Assembly (NCBI RefSeq): GCF_900215375.1
Contig: NZ_OBEF01000005.1
Location: forward strand, 186,001 to 250,000
Direction of reading: 5' to 3'
Length of the DNA stretch: 64,000 nucleotides
Origin: Enterobacter sp. CC120223-11
GTDB lineage: Bacteria; Pseudomonadota; Gammaproteobacteria; Enterobacterales; Enterobacteriaceae
Shown here: piece by piece, positions 9,860-19,473 of the stretch
Layout: every line of letters begins with the position of its first letter
How positions within the stretch are numbered: the stretch's first letter is position 1
The notes under the pieces: model-generated
Databases searched by the model: none
What the model was told of the DNA's origin: nothing
Seen by the model: the letters and a program-made list of their open reading frames with translations, nothing else
Position numbers and translations under genes: made by a program

Positions 9860-10885
9860 ATGAAAGCATTATCGAAACTGAAGGCCGAAGAAGGCATCTG
9901 GATGAACGACGTGCCTGAACCGGAAGTCGGGCACAACGACCTGCTGATTAAGATTCGCAAAACCGCCATCTGCGGTACCGATGTCCATATCTACAACTGG
10001 GACGAGTGGTCGCAGAAAACCATTCCTGTGCCAATGGTTGTCGGCCATGAATACGTGGGCGAAGTGGTTGGCATTGGCCAGGAAGTGAAGGGCTTTAAAA
10101 TTGGCGATCGCGTGTCTGGCGAAGGTCACATCACCTGCGGCCACTGCCGTAACTGCCGCGCGGGCCGCACGCATCTGTGCCGCAACACCACCGGCGTGGG
10201 CGTAAACCGTCCGGGCTGTTTCGCAGAATATCTGGTGCTGCCGGCGTTCAACGCCTTCAAAATCCCGGATAATATTTCTGACGATCTGGCCTCCATCTTC
10301 GATCCGTTCGGCAACGCGGTACACACGGCGCTCTCCTTCGATCTGGTCGGCGAAGACGTGCTGGTGTCCGGTGCAGGCCCGATTGGCATCATGGCGGCAG
10401 CCGTGGCAAAACACGTTGGCGCGCGCAATGTCGTCATCACCGACGTGAACGAATACCGTCTGAGCCTTGCACGTAAAATGGGCGTCACCCGCGCGGTGAA
10501 CGTGGCGAATGAAAATCTGAAAGACGTGATGGCCGAGCTTGGCATGACCGAAGGCTTCGACGTGGGCCTGGAGATGTCCGGCGCGCCACCGGCGTTCCGC
10601 ACCATGCTGGACACCATGAACCACGGCGGGCGCATCGCAATGCTGGGTATTCCGCCATCAGATATGTCCATCGACTGGACCAAAGTCATCTTCAAAGGGC
10701 TGTTCATCAAAGGCATCTATGGCCGCGAGATGTTCGAAACCTGGTACAAGATGGCGGCGCTGATTCAGTCCGGCCTGGATCTCTCGCCAATCATCACCCA
10801 TCGCTTCGGCATCGATGACTTCCAGAAAGGCTTTGACGCCATGCGTTCAGGCCAGTCCGGGAAGGTTATCCTGAGCTGGGATTAA
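9860..10885 (+). CDS. tdh: L-threonine 3-dehydrogenase
   Basis: A zinc-containing medium-chain dehydrogenase of 341 residues that oxidises L-threonine to 2-amino-3-ketobutyrate with NAD+, feeding Kbl. It shows the catalytic zinc site [15 protein letters not shown] near residue 38, GHEYVGEV, the structural zinc cysteines in [15 protein letters not shown] (residues 93-107) and the NAD-binding [15 protein letters not shown] near residue 170. The start has a GAGG-type ribosome site just after the kbl stop. Confidence 0.97.
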   Translation: MKALSKLKAEEGIWMNDVPEPEVGHNDLLIKIRKTAICGTDVHIYNWDEWSQKTIPVPMVVGHEYVGEVVGIGQEVKGFKIGDRVSGEGHITCGHCRNCRAGRTHLCRNTTGVGVNRPGCFAEYLVLPAFNAFKIPDNISDDLASIFDPFGNAVHTALSFDLVGEDVLVSGAGPIGIMAAAVAKHVGARNVVITDVNEYRLSLARKMGVTRAVNVANENLKDVMAELGMTEGFDVGLEMSGAPPAFRTMLDTMNHGGRIAMLGIPPSDMSIDWTKVIFKGLFIKGIYGREMFETWYKMAALIQSGLDLSPIITHRFGIDDFQKGFDAMRSGQSGKVILSWD

Positions 10886-10896
10886 ACCCCTCTACG

Positions 10897-10928
10897 TCAT
10901 GTTGGGTCATTGTGTTGGCCCAACATGA
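10897..10928 (+). terminator. hairpin downstream of tdh
   Basis: A perfect 10-base inverted repeat TCATGTTGGG / CCCAACATGA with a 12-base loop begins 11 bases after the tdh stop. No long T run follows, so it may act as an mRNA-stabilising or weak terminator structure for kbl-tdh. Confidence 0.55.
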
Positions 10929-11053
10929 TAACCACAATGTTTTAATACCTCACTGCTATCAGAATTTGGTTTGCGTTCTTTTTCACGAAGCAGATATACT
11001 CTGCCGAATGTTTTATTTATTACGATATTCTTCGGTTTTTTGGTCCAGAGGGT

Positions 11054-12157
11054 GTGATGAAACATTTCTTAAAAAAATTAAACAGGAAAAAGAACTACTT
11101 CTTAAAAAGCAAGAAGCTGGCTCTTAAATTACATTTAATTACTGCGTTGGCGGCCAGAAAAAAATCTGATAACAATTTAGAATATAAAGATAAACTTGAT
11201 TACATTATTCTTCCATTTATAGGGAAGGGGATCGGTGATGCAATTGTTATAGGCAGCGTGGTAGAAACGCTCGCGAATCACGGCTACCGCGTTTTGATCA
11301 TTTCAGATAAGCGCACTCATTTTGTTTTTGAACACAACAAGTATGTTGAAAAGCTATTTCTGTATGATAAAACAAATAGCCGGGAAATCATTGATGAGCT
11401 GAAGCGTTACCCGAAATCTGTCTTTGTAGATTCTCATGAAATTACAAAAGATAGCGTGGAAGCGTTTAAATTGATCAAGGATATAAAGCCGTTTAAAACA
11501 ATTGGTTTTAATGATAAATATAAAATCTACGATCACGCGATTACTTCCTACGATATCTTAGGGCATGTGAGTAACCGATATGTTGCTTTGCTGTCATATC
11601 TTAACTTGCCCGAAGAAGCTTACGAGTATTCTGTAGCCATCCCTGAAAAGAACAAAGTAGAAGCCGCTGGATTTCTGTCTGGTTTAAAGGCGAAATATGT
11701 CGTTACGTTCACGCCTTATGGCAGCGTTCGCGAAAGATTTTTCTCTGAAAAACAGATTGTAGCCGTGCTGGACTATTTTAAAACTTGCAGTGATGTTCAC
11801 GTGGTCATCATTGGTGAACAAAATAAAATAAAGCATATTCCTGACGACACCAACATCACCAAGAATCATCACGGTGAATTCTTTACTGCTGCTGAGCTTG
11901 TCAGATGCAGCGATCTGGTCGTGTCGCCGGACACCTCAATCGTACATCTTGCGCGTGCATTCAATAAAAGAATCGTTTGTGTCTATCCTTTCAAAATATT
12001 AAGTCATGGCGCGAATAATGCCGTTGCCTGGGGGCCAAACTATTCACGAGCCCGCCAGATTAAACTGGTCGAGAAGAACATTATGGATGCAGATATCAAC
12101 GTTATCCTCAGCGCTATTGAAGAAGAAATCCAGGCTATCAGAGCATCCAATCAATAA
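11054..12157 (+). CDS. GT9-like glycosyltransferase, probably LPS core modification
   Basis: A protein of 367 residues, very basic at its N-terminus (residues 3-37), followed by a heptosyltransferase-like GT-B fold. It shows IILPFIGKGIGDAIVIGSVV near residue 51 and a C-terminal donor-site block CSDLVVSPDTSIVHLARAFNK, equivalent to the GVDSxxxHxAxA motif of GT9 enzymes, then IVCVYPF. In E. coli this position between tdh and yibQ holds waaH (yibD), a different glycosyltransferase that decorates the core, so an analogous role is inferred. The gene is markedly AT-rich, unlike tdh and yibQ, which points to horizontal exchange. An ATG at 11057 directly follows the first. The substrate is unknown. 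Confidence 0.7.
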   Translation: MMKHFLKKLNRKKNYFLKSKKLALKLHLITALAARKKSDNNLEYKDKLDYIILPFIGKGIGDAIVIGSVVETLANHGYRVLIISDKRTHFVFEHNKYVEKLFLYDKTNSREIIDELKRYPKSVFVDSHEITKDSVEAFKLIKDIKPFKTIGFNDKYKIYDHAITSYDILGHVSNRYVALLSYLNLPEEAYEYSVAIPEKNKVEAAGFLSGLKAKYVVTFTPYGSVRERFFSEKQIVAVLDYFKTCSDVHVVIIGEQNKIKHIPDDTNITKNHHGEFFTAAELVRCSDLVVSPDTSIVHLARAFNKRIVCVYPFKILSHGANNAVAWGPNYSRARQIKLVEKNIMDADINVILSAIEEEIQAIRASNQ

Positions 12158-12164
12158 CTCAGAT

Positions 12165-12233
12165 CCCGAAGATGAAGTTTATTCTTCGGGGCGTACCTGC
12201 TTCTGAAAGGGCGGGTATTATGACTCTACCCGC
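12165..12233. terminator. two hairpins between the glycosyltransferase gene and yibQ
   Basis: Two inverted repeats lie in the convergent gap: CCCGAAGA/TCTTCGGG (12165-12190, 10-base loop) just after the glycosyltransferase stop, and GCGGGTA/TACCCGC (12211-12233, 9-base loop) just after the yibQ stop. Neither has a long T tract, so termination strength is uncertain. Confidence 0.5.
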
Positions 12234-12260
12234 TCACTGTTCTCACACCACCCTGCCCGC

Positions 12261-13193
12261 TCAGGGCTTATCCCAGCCCTGCCACTGCAGCTGAAAATAC
12301 TGCACCAGCGTGCTGTGAGTGATGCTGTCGCTTAACACATCGAAGAAACGGCTCGCATAAACTGGCTGCTGCGGCTGTTTCGGCTTGCAGAGCTTCACGC
12401 CGCGGAACGGATTACGTGGCGCTGTCGGCCGTACCGGGGCAGCATTGTTCGGCGTTGAGGTATCGACCTGCGGCTCGTTTAGCAGGCTGCTTGGGCGAAC
12501 CAGGGTGATGTCGGGCGGCAGGTTGTACACCATCTGCTGAAGCACGCGCACCGTAGTCGGATGCGGATGCCCAATGGCAATGGCTGACCCGCTGCGTCTC
12601 GCAATCTGAATAGCACGATTAAACTGTGTGCGGATATCCGCTTCGTTCTGCGTGTCGTCGAGGAACACCTTGCGCTTAATCACCTTCACGTTTGTTCCGG
12701 CGGCGGCGCGCATCGACTGACTGTTGCCAATCGTCATGCTGTCGAGGAAGTAGAAATTGTAGTGACTCAGCGTCTGCATCACCTTCTGCATGCCGAACAG
12801 GCTGGAGGTCATGGCGCTGCCCATGTGGTTATTCAGCCCCACGGCGTAAGGCACTTTACTCACCGCTTCGCGAACGATGCGATCGATTTCATCGCTGCTC
12901 ATCTCCGGGCGCAGGGTGTCTTTCTCCAGCGGCTGCTTGCTGAGCGGTGCCATCGGCAGGTGGATCAGCACTTCGTGGCCGCTATTGTGGGCTTTGGTCG
13001 CCATTTCTCTGGCGTGCGGCGCATTGGGCAGAACGGCGACGGAGATGGTGTTGGGCAGGGCCAGCACCTGGTTTTCCTGCTGAGGGCGATAGCCAAAATC
13101 GTCAATGACTATCGAGAGTTTTCCGGCGTGGGCCGGAGAGACCATCGCCAGAAGAGCGGCGACGGATAACGCTAACGGGCGAAATTGAAGCAA
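12261..13193 (-). CDS. yibQ: divergent polysaccharide deacetylase family protein YibQ
   Basis: A protein of 310 residues with a signal peptide (cleavage probably after SPAHA, residue 23) and a divergent polysaccharide deacetylase domain: KLSIVIDDFGYR at the mature start, VLIHLPMAP near residue 75, GLNNHMGSAMTS near residue 118 and IAIGHPHPTTV near residue 205. It is periplasmic and its substrate is not established. The C-terminal tail after residue 235 is proline-rich and low in complexity. It follows envC by 3 bases, in the conserved gpmI-envC-yibQ order. Confidence 0.92.
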   Translation of the reverse strand: MLQFRPLALSVAALLAMVSPAHAGKLSIVIDDFGYRPQQENQVLALPNTISVAVLPNAPHAREMATKAHNSGHEVLIHLPMAPLSKQPLEKDTLRPEMSSDEIDRIVREAVSKVPYAVGLNNHMGSAMTSSLFGMQKVMQTLSHYNFYFLDSMTIGNSQSMRAAAGTNVKVIKRKVFLDDTQNEADIRTQFNRAIQIARRSGSAIAIGHPHPTTVRVLQQMVYNLPPDITLVRPSSLLNEPQVDTSTPNNAAPVRPTAPRNPFRGVKLCKPKQPQQPVYASRFFDVLSDSITHSTLVQYFQLQWQGWDKP

Positions 13194-13196
13194 AAC

Positions 13197-14468
13197 TTAT
13201 CTTCCCAACCACGGCTGTGGATTGACCGCCTGACCCTGGCGGCGAATTTCGAAGTAGAGTGACGGTCGGCCCTGACCGCCACTGCTGCCCACAAGGGCAA
13301 TCGGCTGGCCGGCGCGAACCTGAGTGCCGACGCTGACCAGCGCGCTCTGGTTGTATCCGTAAAGGCTCATGTCGCCTTTTCCGTGCTCCACCACCACGAC
13401 CAGGCCGTAGCCCTGCAGCCAGTCGGCGAGGATCACGCGGCCATCGGCGATGGCTTTGACCTCAGTGCCTTCAGACGCACCGATAACCATCCCTTTCCAA
13501 CGTAGTTCACCCTGAAGCTGTTCGCCATAGCGATGCAGCGTCGGGCCACGCACCGGCCAGTAAGCCTGGCCGCGAGGTGAGCCCAGGCCGCCGGTACGGG
13601 CCATCAGCGAGCGCTCACTTTCGGAAGGTTTGTAGGTGGTGCCTTTGCGGGAAGCATCCTGCTGGCGGTCGCGAACGGCCTGCGCCTCTTTGGCTTCTTT
13701 CTCAGCCCGCGCCCGGGCGGCTGCTTCTGCCTGCGCGATGCGGGAGCGCATGCGGGATTCGTTGGCGCGCAGCTCGGAAAGCTGCTGCTGGCCAGCCTGA
13801 ATCGAGGACTCAAGCCCCGAGAGGGTTTTCTTACGTTCGTTGCGCGCCTGCTCCAGTTTGGCCTGCTGCGCTTTTTGTTCGTAGAGCAGCGTTTGCTGCT
13901 GGCTCTGTTTCTCTTCAAGCAGGGCTTTCTGCGAGGCGACTTCTTCGCTGGTTTGTTTCAGCTGGGAGATGGTTTCCTGGCGAGCCTGGTTCAGATAGCC
14001 AAAATAAGCCTGCAAACGCTGGCCGCGCTGGCTCTCTTCGCCGCTGAGAATGAGCTGAATACCGGTATGTTCACCCTGGCGGAATGCCGCATCCAGCTGA
14101 GCGGCAAGGTTGCGCTCCTGAGCCGCTTTTTGCTTAAGCAGTTTGGTGATGGAGGCATTCATCTCATCGACCTGCTTATTGAGGTCGGCAAGGGTGTTCT
14201 GGGTTTCGCGCAGCTTACGGGCGGCGGCGGCAATCGCCTCTTCCTGGGTTTTAAGCTGAGCGAGCAGGGCTGAGCGCTGCTGTTGCTGCTGGCGTACCGC
14301 CTTCTCTTTGCTGGCGATATCAGCCTGAATAGATTTCAGCTGGTCGCGGTCGTCGGCATGGGCAGACGTCGCGCACAGCAATACGCCAGCGCTGAGTGCG
14401 CTGGCGTAGCAAACGGATCGGACTGCCGTCGCGATCCAGGTCTTTGAAACAATCGCCTTTCCCCTCAT
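13197..14468 (-). CDS. envC: murein hydrolase activator EnvC
   Basis: A protein of 423 residues. After a signal peptide (cleavage after ATSAHA, about residue 38) comes a long coiled coil (residues 40-280, rich in Gln, Glu, Ala and Arg), then a C-terminal LytM domain (from about residue 300). The LytM domain is the degenerate kind: where active enzymes have HxxxD and HxH zinc ligands, this has the EnvC-type VEHGKGDMSLYGYNQ and LYFEIRRQGQAVNP. EnvC is recruited to the division septum by FtsEX through the coiled coil and activates the amidases AmiA and AmiB. The first 15 residues differ from E. coli, and later start codons are possible. Confidence 0.96.
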   Translation of the reverse strand: MRGKAIVSKTWIATAVRSVCYASALSAGVLLCATSAHADDRDQLKSIQADIASKEKAVRQQQQQRSALLAQLKTQEEAIAAAARKLRETQNTLADLNKQVDEMNASITKLLKQKAAQERNLAAQLDAAFRQGEHTGIQLILSGEESQRGQRLQAYFGYLNQARQETISQLKQTSEEVASQKALLEEKQSQQQTLLYEQKAQQAKLEQARNERKKTLSGLESSIQAGQQQLSELRANESRMRSRIAQAEAAARARAEKEAKEAQAVRDRQQDASRKGTTYKPSESERSLMARTGGLGSPRGQAYWPVRGPTLHRYGEQLQGELRWKGMVIGASEGTEVKAIADGRVILADWLQGYGLVVVVEHGKGDMSLYGYNQSALVSVGTQVRAGQPIALVGSSGGQGRPSLYFEIRRQGQAVNPQPWLGR

Positions 14469-14477
14469 GGGGAGGGA

Positions 14478-16022
14478 TTATTCCACGATGAACAGCGGCT
14501 TGCCAGTCATCTCTTGCGGGATTTCCATGCCCATCAGGGTCAGCATGGTTGGGGCGATGTCGGAGAGCTTACCGCCGTCAACCGCTTTCACTGCTTTGCT
14601 ACCAACGTAAATCAGCGGCACTGGCAGGTTGGTGTGCGCGGTGTGCGCCTGGCCGGTAGACGGGTCACGCATCTGCTCGGCGTTGCCGTGGTCTGCGGTG
14701 ATCAGCAGCTGACCGCCAACGGATTCAACCGCTTTGCTGACTTCGTCAATGCAGTGGTCCAGCGCTTCAACCGCTTTCACTGCCGCTTCCATCACGCCGG
14801 TGTGGCCAACCATGTCGCCGTTCGGGTAGTTACAGATGATCGCGTCGAACTTGCCGCCTTTGATGGCACCAACCAGTTTCTCGGTCAGTTCTGCGGAGCT
14901 CATTTCTGGCTGCAGATCGTAGGTCGCCACTTTCGGGGAGTTGATCAGAATACGCTCTTCACCCGCGAAGTTCTCTTCGATGCCGCCGTTGAAGAAGAAG
15001 GTCACGTGAGCGTATTTTTCGGTTTCAGAGATACGCAGCTGCGTTTTGTCGTTCTTCGCCATCCACTCGCCGAAGGTGTTGGCGAGAGACGCTGGTGGGT
15101 AGGCGCAAGGTGCCTGGATATCGGCGGCATACTGCGTCAGCATGATGTAATCGAGGTTAACGACTTTTTTGCGTGCGAAGCCGTCGAAGTCTTTGTTTAC
15201 GAACGCACGCGTGATTTCACGGGCGCGGTCGGCGCGGAAGTTCATGAAGATCAGCGCGTCGCCGTCTTCCATTGCCGCATCGGCCTGGCCTTCGGCACGG
15301 ATAACGGTCGCTTTCACGAACTCGTCGTTTTCATCACGTGCGTAAGCGGCTTCCAGCGCTGCAACGGCAGAATCGAACTGGAATTCGCCTTTTGCCAGCG
15401 TCATCAGGTCATAGGCCTGTTCAACGCGGTCCCAGCGGTTGTCGCGGTCCATGGCGTAGTAACGACCGATGATAGAAGCGACGCGGCCTTTGCCCAGCGC
15501 GGCAAATTTCTCTTCGAAGGCTGCCAGGGAGGATTTCGCGCTGCGAGGTGGGGTGTCACGACCATCGAGGAAGGCGTGCAGATAGATTTTCTCTGCGCCG
15601 CGCTCTGCGGCCATTTCGACCATCGCCATGATGTGATCTTCGTGGCTGTGAACGCCACCGGCAGAGAGCAGGCCCATGATGTGCACCGCTTTGCCTGCGG
15701 CAACGGCTTTATCGACGGCACCGGCCAGCACGCTGTTTTCGAAGAAGGTGCGCTCTTTGATTTCAACGTCCAGGCGGGTCAGGTCCTGATACACGATACG
15801 GCCTGCGCCGAGGTTGACGTGGCCCACTTCAGAGTTACCCATCTGGCGGTCCGGCAGACCGACTTCCAGACCAGATGCGTCAATCAGGGTATGAGGGCGT
15901 TTTGCCCACAGGCCATCCATAACCGGCGTTTTCGCGCTGAAAATCGCGTTATCCTGCTGCTCTTCGCGATAGCCATAGCCATCCAGAATCACCAGTACCA
16001 TCGGTTTTTTAGTATCAGACAT
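14478..16022 (-). CDS. gpmI: 2,3-bisphosphoglycerate-independent phosphoglycerate mutase
   Basis: A manganese enzyme of 514 residues of the alkaline phosphatase superfamily that interconverts 3- and 2-phosphoglycerate in glycolysis. It shows [12 protein letters not shown] with the first metal Asp, the phosphoserine site in [17 protein letters not shown] near residue 60, [10 protein letters not shown] near residue 155, and the second metal site [11 protein letters not shown] near residue 440. The length matches E. coli GpmI (YibO). It heads the unit that continues with envC and yibQ and is divergent from yibN across 249 bases, which hold no other gene that I can see. Confidence 0.97.
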   Translation of the reverse strand: MSDTKKPMVLVILDGYGYREEQQDNAIFSAKTPVMDGLWAKRPHTLIDASGLEVGLPDRQMGNSEVGHVNLGAGRIVYQDLTRLDVEIKERTFFENSVLAGAVDKAVAAGKAVHIMGLLSAGGVHSHEDHIMAMVEMAAERGAEKIYLHAFLDGRDTPPRSAKSSLAAFEEKFAALGKGRVASIIGRYYAMDRDNRWDRVEQAYDLMTLAKGEFQFDSAVAALEAAYARDENDEFVKATVIRAEGQADAAMEDGDALIFMNFRADRAREITRAFVNKDFDGFARKKVVNLDYIMLTQYAADIQAPCAYPPASLANTFGEWMAKNDKTQLRISETEKYAHVTFFFNGGIEENFAGEERILINSPKVATYDLQPEMSSAELTEKLVGAIKGGKFDAIICNYPNGDMVGHTGVMEAAVKAVEALDHCIDEVSKAVESVGGQLLITADHGNAEQMRDPSTGQAHTAHTNLPVPLIYVGSKAVKAVDGGKLSDIAPTMLTLMGMEIPQEMTGKPLFIVE

Positions 16023-16271
16023 TGCGACAACCTCATGCTCACAAGATAAAAAATTTGCGTAATTTTACTACAGCTGAATCGATAAATCTGCCTCAGAAGA
16101 TCAAAGATCGGGCGCACCTGGCGGGGAGTTTGCTTATTTTTGGTTAAAATTTCGGGTACCAACCCGCAGAAATTGGATTAGCTTAGATTCGTCTTGCTGT
16201 AATTGCCACCACGCACAGGTATACTCCTTTCCTGTTTTTTTTAATCACTGAGTCGGGAGTTATCACCCCCC

Positions 16272-16703
16272 ATGCAAGAAATTATGCAATTTGTTAGCCG
16301 CCATCCAATACTGAGTATCGCCTGGGTTGGCTTACTGGCTGCCGTACTGTTCACCACATTCAAAGGCCTGACCTCCAAAATCAAAGTGATCACCCGCGGT
16401 GAAGCCACGCGTCTTATCAACAAAGAAGAGGCGGTTGTGGTCGATCTGCGCCAGCGTGATGATTTCCGTAAAGGCCACATTGCCGGTTCCATTAACCTGC
16501 TGCCAACCGAAATCAAAGCAAATAACCTCGGTGAACTTGAAAAACATAAAGATATACCCATCATCGTTGTAGATGGTTCCGGTATGCAGGCTCAGGAGCC
16601 AGCCAACAACCTGAACAAAGCGGGCTTCGAGCGCGTTTTCGTTCTCAAAGAAGGTGTTGCGGGCTGGAGCGGTGAGAACCTGCCGCTGGTTCGCGGTAAG
16701 TAA
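16272..16703 (+). CDS. yibN: membrane-anchored rhodanese-like protein YibN, lacking any cysteine
   Basis: A protein of 143 residues with one N-terminal membrane helix (about residues 11-28) and a single rhodanese domain ([20 protein letters not shown] near residue 56). In active rhodaneses the loop after the central strand starts with the sulfur-carrying cysteine. Here the loop reads [12 protein letters not shown], with Asp in that position, and the protein contains no cysteine at all, so sulfurtransferase activity is not expected. As I recall, the E. coli protein also has Asp there. It begins the yibN-grxC-secB-gpsA cluster, and ATG 16272 fits the family start MQEIMQFV. Confidence 0.93.
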   Translation: MQEIMQFVSRHPILSIAWVGLLAAVLFTTFKGLTSKIKVITRGEATRLINKEEAVVVDLRQRDDFRKGHIAGSINLLPTEIKANNLGELEKHKDIPIIVVDGSGMQAQEPANNLNKAGFERVFVLKEGVAGWSGENLPLVRGK

Positions 16704-16720
16704 TTTTCTGAGGTAACGTC

Positions 16721-16972
16721 ATGGCCAATATTGAGATCTACACCAAAGCAACCTGTCCGTTCTGTGTGCGCGCCAAAGCGCTGCTGAATCAGAAAGGCGT
16801 GAGTTTCCAGGAGTTACCCATTGACGGTAACGCCGCGAAGCGTGAAGAGATGATTGAACGTAGTGGCCGCACCACGGTGCCGCAAATTTTTATTGATGCA
16901 CAGCACATTGGCGGCTGTGACGACTTGTATGCACTTGACGCACGTGGTGGACTCGATCCCCTGCTGAAATAA
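16721..16972 (+). CDS. grxC: glutaredoxin 3
   Basis: A dithiol glutaredoxin of 83 residues with the CPFC active site at residues 12-15, the cis-proline TVPQIF motif near residue 52 and GGCDDLYALDARGGLDPLL at the C-terminus. It uses glutathione to reduce disulfides, for example in ribonucleotide reductase. An AGGT-type ribosome site precedes the ATG, 17 bases after yibN, so it is probably cotranscribed. Confidence 0.97.
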   Translation: MANIEIYTKATCPFCVRAKALLNQKGVSFQELPIDGNAAKREEMIERSGRTTVPQIFIDAQHIGGCDDLYALDARGGLDPLLK

Positions 16973-16994
16973 TCCCTTTTAAGGACAAAAAAAG

Positions 16995-17462
16995 ATGTCA
17001 GAACAAAACAACCCAGAAATGACTTTCCAGATCCAGCGCATCTACACCAAAGACGTTTCCTTTGAAGCGCCAAATGCGCCGCATGTTTTCCAGAAAGACT
17101 GGCAGCCAGAGGTTAAACTTGATCTGGATACCGCTTCTACCCAACTGGCAGAAGGCGTGTATGAAGTCGTACTGCGTGTGACCGTGACTGCGTCTCTGGG
17201 CGAAGAAACTGCGTTCCTGTGTGAAGTTCAGCAGGGCGGCATTTTCTCCATCGAAGGTATCGACGGAACTCAGATGGCACATTGCCTGGGTGCATACTGC
17301 CCGAACATCCTGTTCCCGTATGCGCGCGAGTGCATCACAAGCCTGGTTGGCCGCGGTACATTCCCACAGCTGAACCTTGCACCAGTGAACTTTGATGCGC
17401 TGTTTATGAACTATCTGCAGCAGCAGGCTGGCGAAGGTGCCGAACAACATCAGGATGCCTGA
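16995..17462 (+). CDS. secB: protein-export chaperone SecB
   Basis: A protein of 155 residues matching E. coli Sec[21 protein letters not shown] at the start, [16 protein letters not shown] near residue 31, and [20 protein letters not shown] near residue 97. It forms a homotetramer that holds preproteins unfolded and delivers them to SecA. Its TGA overlaps the gpsA ATG by one base, giving translational coupling. Confidence 0.98.
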   Translation: MSEQNNPEMTFQIQRIYTKDVSFEAPNAPHVFQKDWQPEVKLDLDTASTQLAEGVYEVVLRVTVTASLGEETAFLCEVQQGGIFSIEGIDGTQMAHCLGAYCPNILFPYARECITSLVGRGTFPQLNLAPVNFDALFMNYLQQQAGEGAEQHQDA

Positions 17463-18481
17463 TGAACGCACGTAAAGCTGCAATGACTGTGATCGGTGCC
17501 GGCTCGTACGGCACCGCTCTTGCCATCACCCTGGCAAGAAACGGCCACGATGTGGTGCTTTGGGGACATGACCCGAAACACCTCGCCGTGCTCCAGCAAG
17601 ACCGCTGCAACGCGGCCTTCCTCCCTGATGTCCCTTTCCCTGACACACTGCACCTTGAAGCTGACCTCGCCACGGCGCTGGCCGCCAGCCGCGATATTCT
17701 GGTTGTGGTACCAAGCCATGTCTTTGGCGAAGTGCTGCGTCAGCTGAAACCGCTGCTGCGTCCGGATGCTCGTCTGGTCTGGGCAACCAAAGGGCTCGAG
17801 GCTGAAACCGGCCGTCTGTTACAGGATGTCGCCCGCGAAGCGCTCGGCGATGTCATTCCGCTGGCGGTGATTTCAGGCCCGACGTTCGCCAAAGAGCTGG
17901 CGGCAGGCATGCCAACGGCGATTGCGCTGGCGTCCACCGAGCCGCAGTTTGCCGAAGATCTGCAAAAGCTGCTGCACTGCGGCAAAAGCTTCCGCGTCTA
18001 CAGCAACCCGGACTTTATCGGCGTGCAGCTTGGCGGTGCGGTGAAAAACGTTATCGCAATTGGCGCAGGCATGTCCGACGGTATTGGCTTTGGCGCGAAT
18101 GCGCGCACGGCGCTGATCACCCGCGGCCTGGCTGAAATGTCCCGCCTGGGCGCAGCGTTAGGCGCCGATCCTGCCACCTTTATGGGTATGGCAGGACTTG
18201 GCGACCTGGTGCTGACCTGCACCGATAACCAGTCGCGCAACCGTCGTTTTGGCATGGCGCTCGGCCAGGGAAAAGACGTGCAAAGCGCGCAGGATGCGAT
18301 TGGTCAGGTGGTCGAAGGCTACCGCAATACCAAAGAGGTTCGGGCACTTGCGCACCGTTTTGGTGTCGAAATGCCAATAACCGAGGAAATTTATCAGGTA
18401 TTGTATTGCGGAAAGAATGCGCGCGAGGCAGCATTGACCTTATTAGGTCGTGCCAGCAAGGAAGAGCGCAGCCACCACTAG
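17462..18481 (+). CDS. gpsA: glycerol-3-phosphate dehydrogenase [NAD(P)+]
   Basis: A protein of 339 residues that reduces dihydroxyacetone phosphate to sn-glycerol 3-phosphate for phospholipid synthesis. It has the NAD(P) site [20 protein letters not shown] at residues 9-28, the [16 protein letters not shown] block near residue 138, the catalytic-lysine segment [18 protein letters not shown] near residue 190, and the substrate-binding segment [20 protein letters not shown] near residue 240. It overlaps secB by one base. Confidence 0.98.
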   Translation: MNARKAAMTVIGAGSYGTALAITLARNGHDVVLWGHDPKHLAVLQQDRCNAAFLPDVPFPDTLHLEADLATALAASRDILVVVPSHVFGEVLRQLKPLLRPDARLVWATKGLEAETGRLLQDVAREALGDVIPLAVISGPTFAKELAAGMPTAIALASTEPQFAEDLQKLLHCGKSFRVYSNPDFIGVQLGGAVKNVIAIGAGMSDGIGFGANARTALITRGLAEMSRLGAALGADPATFMGMAGLGDLVLTCTDNQSRNRRFGMALGQGKDVQSAQDAIGQVVEGYRNTKEVRALAHRFGVEMPITEEIYQVLYCGKNAREAALTLLGRASKEERSHH

Positions 18482-18504
18482 CCGCAGGGAATCGTCATCA
18501 TCCC

Positions 18505-18538
18505 AATGACCCGGTCAGCGCAGAACTGACCGGTCATT
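18505..18538 (+). terminator. hairpin between gpsA and cysE
   Basis: Arms AATGACCCGGTCAG and CTGACCGGTCATT pair with one bulged C and a 7-base loop, in the 79-base gap before cysE. The following bases TTGCTTACC contain only a short T stretch, so this may attenuate rather than end transcription. Confidence 0.5.
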
Positions 18539-18560
18539 TGCTTACCGCCTGGAGTTTGCA

Positions 18561-19382
18561 ATGCCGTGTGAAGAACTGGACATCGTCTGGAACAATATCA
18601 AAGCCGAAGCCCGCGCGCTGGCTGACTGTGAGCCGATGCTTGCCAGTTTCTACCACGCCACGCTACTCAAACATGAAAACCTCGGCAGCGCGCTGAGCTA
18701 CATGCTCGCCAATAAGCTCGCCTCATCCATCATGCCCGCCATCGCGATCCGTGAAGTGGTGGAAGAAGCCTACGCCGCCGACCCGGAAATGATCGCCTCT
18801 GCGGCCTGCGATATTCAGGCCGTGCGCACCCGCGACCCGGCGGTGGATAAATACTCCACGCCGCTGCTCTACCTTAAAGGTTTCCATGCGCTTCAGGCCT
18901 ACCGCATCGGCCACTGGCTGTGGAATCAGGGGCGTCGGGCGTTGGCCATTTTCCTGCAAAACCAGGTCTCAGTGACGTTCCAGGTGGATATTCACCCGGC
19001 GGCGAAAATTGGCCGTGGGATCATGCTCGACCACGCCACTGGCATTGTGGTGGGCGAAACGGCCGTCATCGAAAATGACGTGTCCATCCTGCAATCCGTG
19101 ACCCTCGGCGGGACAGGCAAAACCAGTGGCGATCGCCATCCAAAAATTCGTGAAGGGGTGATGATTGGCGCGGGAGCCAAAATTCTCGGCAACATCGAAG
19201 TGGGCCGCGGCGCGAAGATTGGCGCGGGCTCCGTGGTATTGCAGCCCGTTCCCCCGCACACCACCGCCGCAGGCGTTCCGGCGCGCATCGTCGGCAAGCC
19301 AGACAGCGACAAACCGGCGATGGACATGGATCAGCACTTCAACGGCATTCACCACACTTTTGAGTTTGGCGACGGCATCTGA
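18561..19382 (+). CDS. cysE: serine O-acetyltransferase
   Basis: A protein of 273 residues that acetylates L-serine to O-acetylserine, the committed and cysteine-inhibited step of cysteine synthesis. The N-terminal helical domain is followed by the YRIGHWLWNQGRR segment and then left-handed beta-helix hexapeptide repeats from about residue 140 (IHPAAKIGRGIMLDHATGIV, VSILQSVTLGGTGK, DRHPKIREGVMIGAGAKILG). The C-terminal tail after residue 250 binds CysK in the cysteine synthase complex. Length and motifs match E. coli CysE. The GGAG ribosome site is at the normal distance. Confidence 0.98.
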   Translation: MPCEELDIVWNNIKAEARALADCEPMLASFYHATLLKHENLGSALSYMLANKLASSIMPAIAIREVVEEAYAADPEMIASAACDIQAVRTRDPAVDKYSTPLLYLKGFHALQAYRIGHWLWNQGRRALAIFLQNQVSVTFQVDIHPAAKIGRGIMLDHATGIVVGETAVIENDVSILQSVTLGGTGKTSGDRHPKIREGVMIGAGAKILGNIEVGRGAKIGAGSVVLQPVPPHTTAAGVPARIVGKPDSDKPAMDMDQHFNGIHHTFEFGDGI

Positions 19383-19388
19383 CTGATT

Positions 19389-19466
19389 GCCCGGCGACGC
19401 GCGTGCTTGCCGGGCCTGGACAAACGTCGAACCTGTAGGTCGGGTCAGGCGAAGCCGCCACCCGAC
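19389..19466. repeat. pair of REP-like palindromes between cysE and trmL
   Basis: Two palindromic units in opposite orientation: GCCCGG...CCGGGCCTG (19389-19418) and GTAGGTCGGGTC...GCCACCCGAC (19435-19466). This is the arrangement of a bacterial interspersed mosaic element, filling the convergent cysE/trmL gap, where it can act as a transcript end or gyrase/IHF target. Confidence 0.75.
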
Positions 19467-19473
19467 AACGCCT

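Noticed and set aside
14514-16049. Long plus-strand ORF (511 codons) opposite gpmI
   Set aside because: It is antisense to a strongly conserved gene in the high-GC shadow frame, with no family features.
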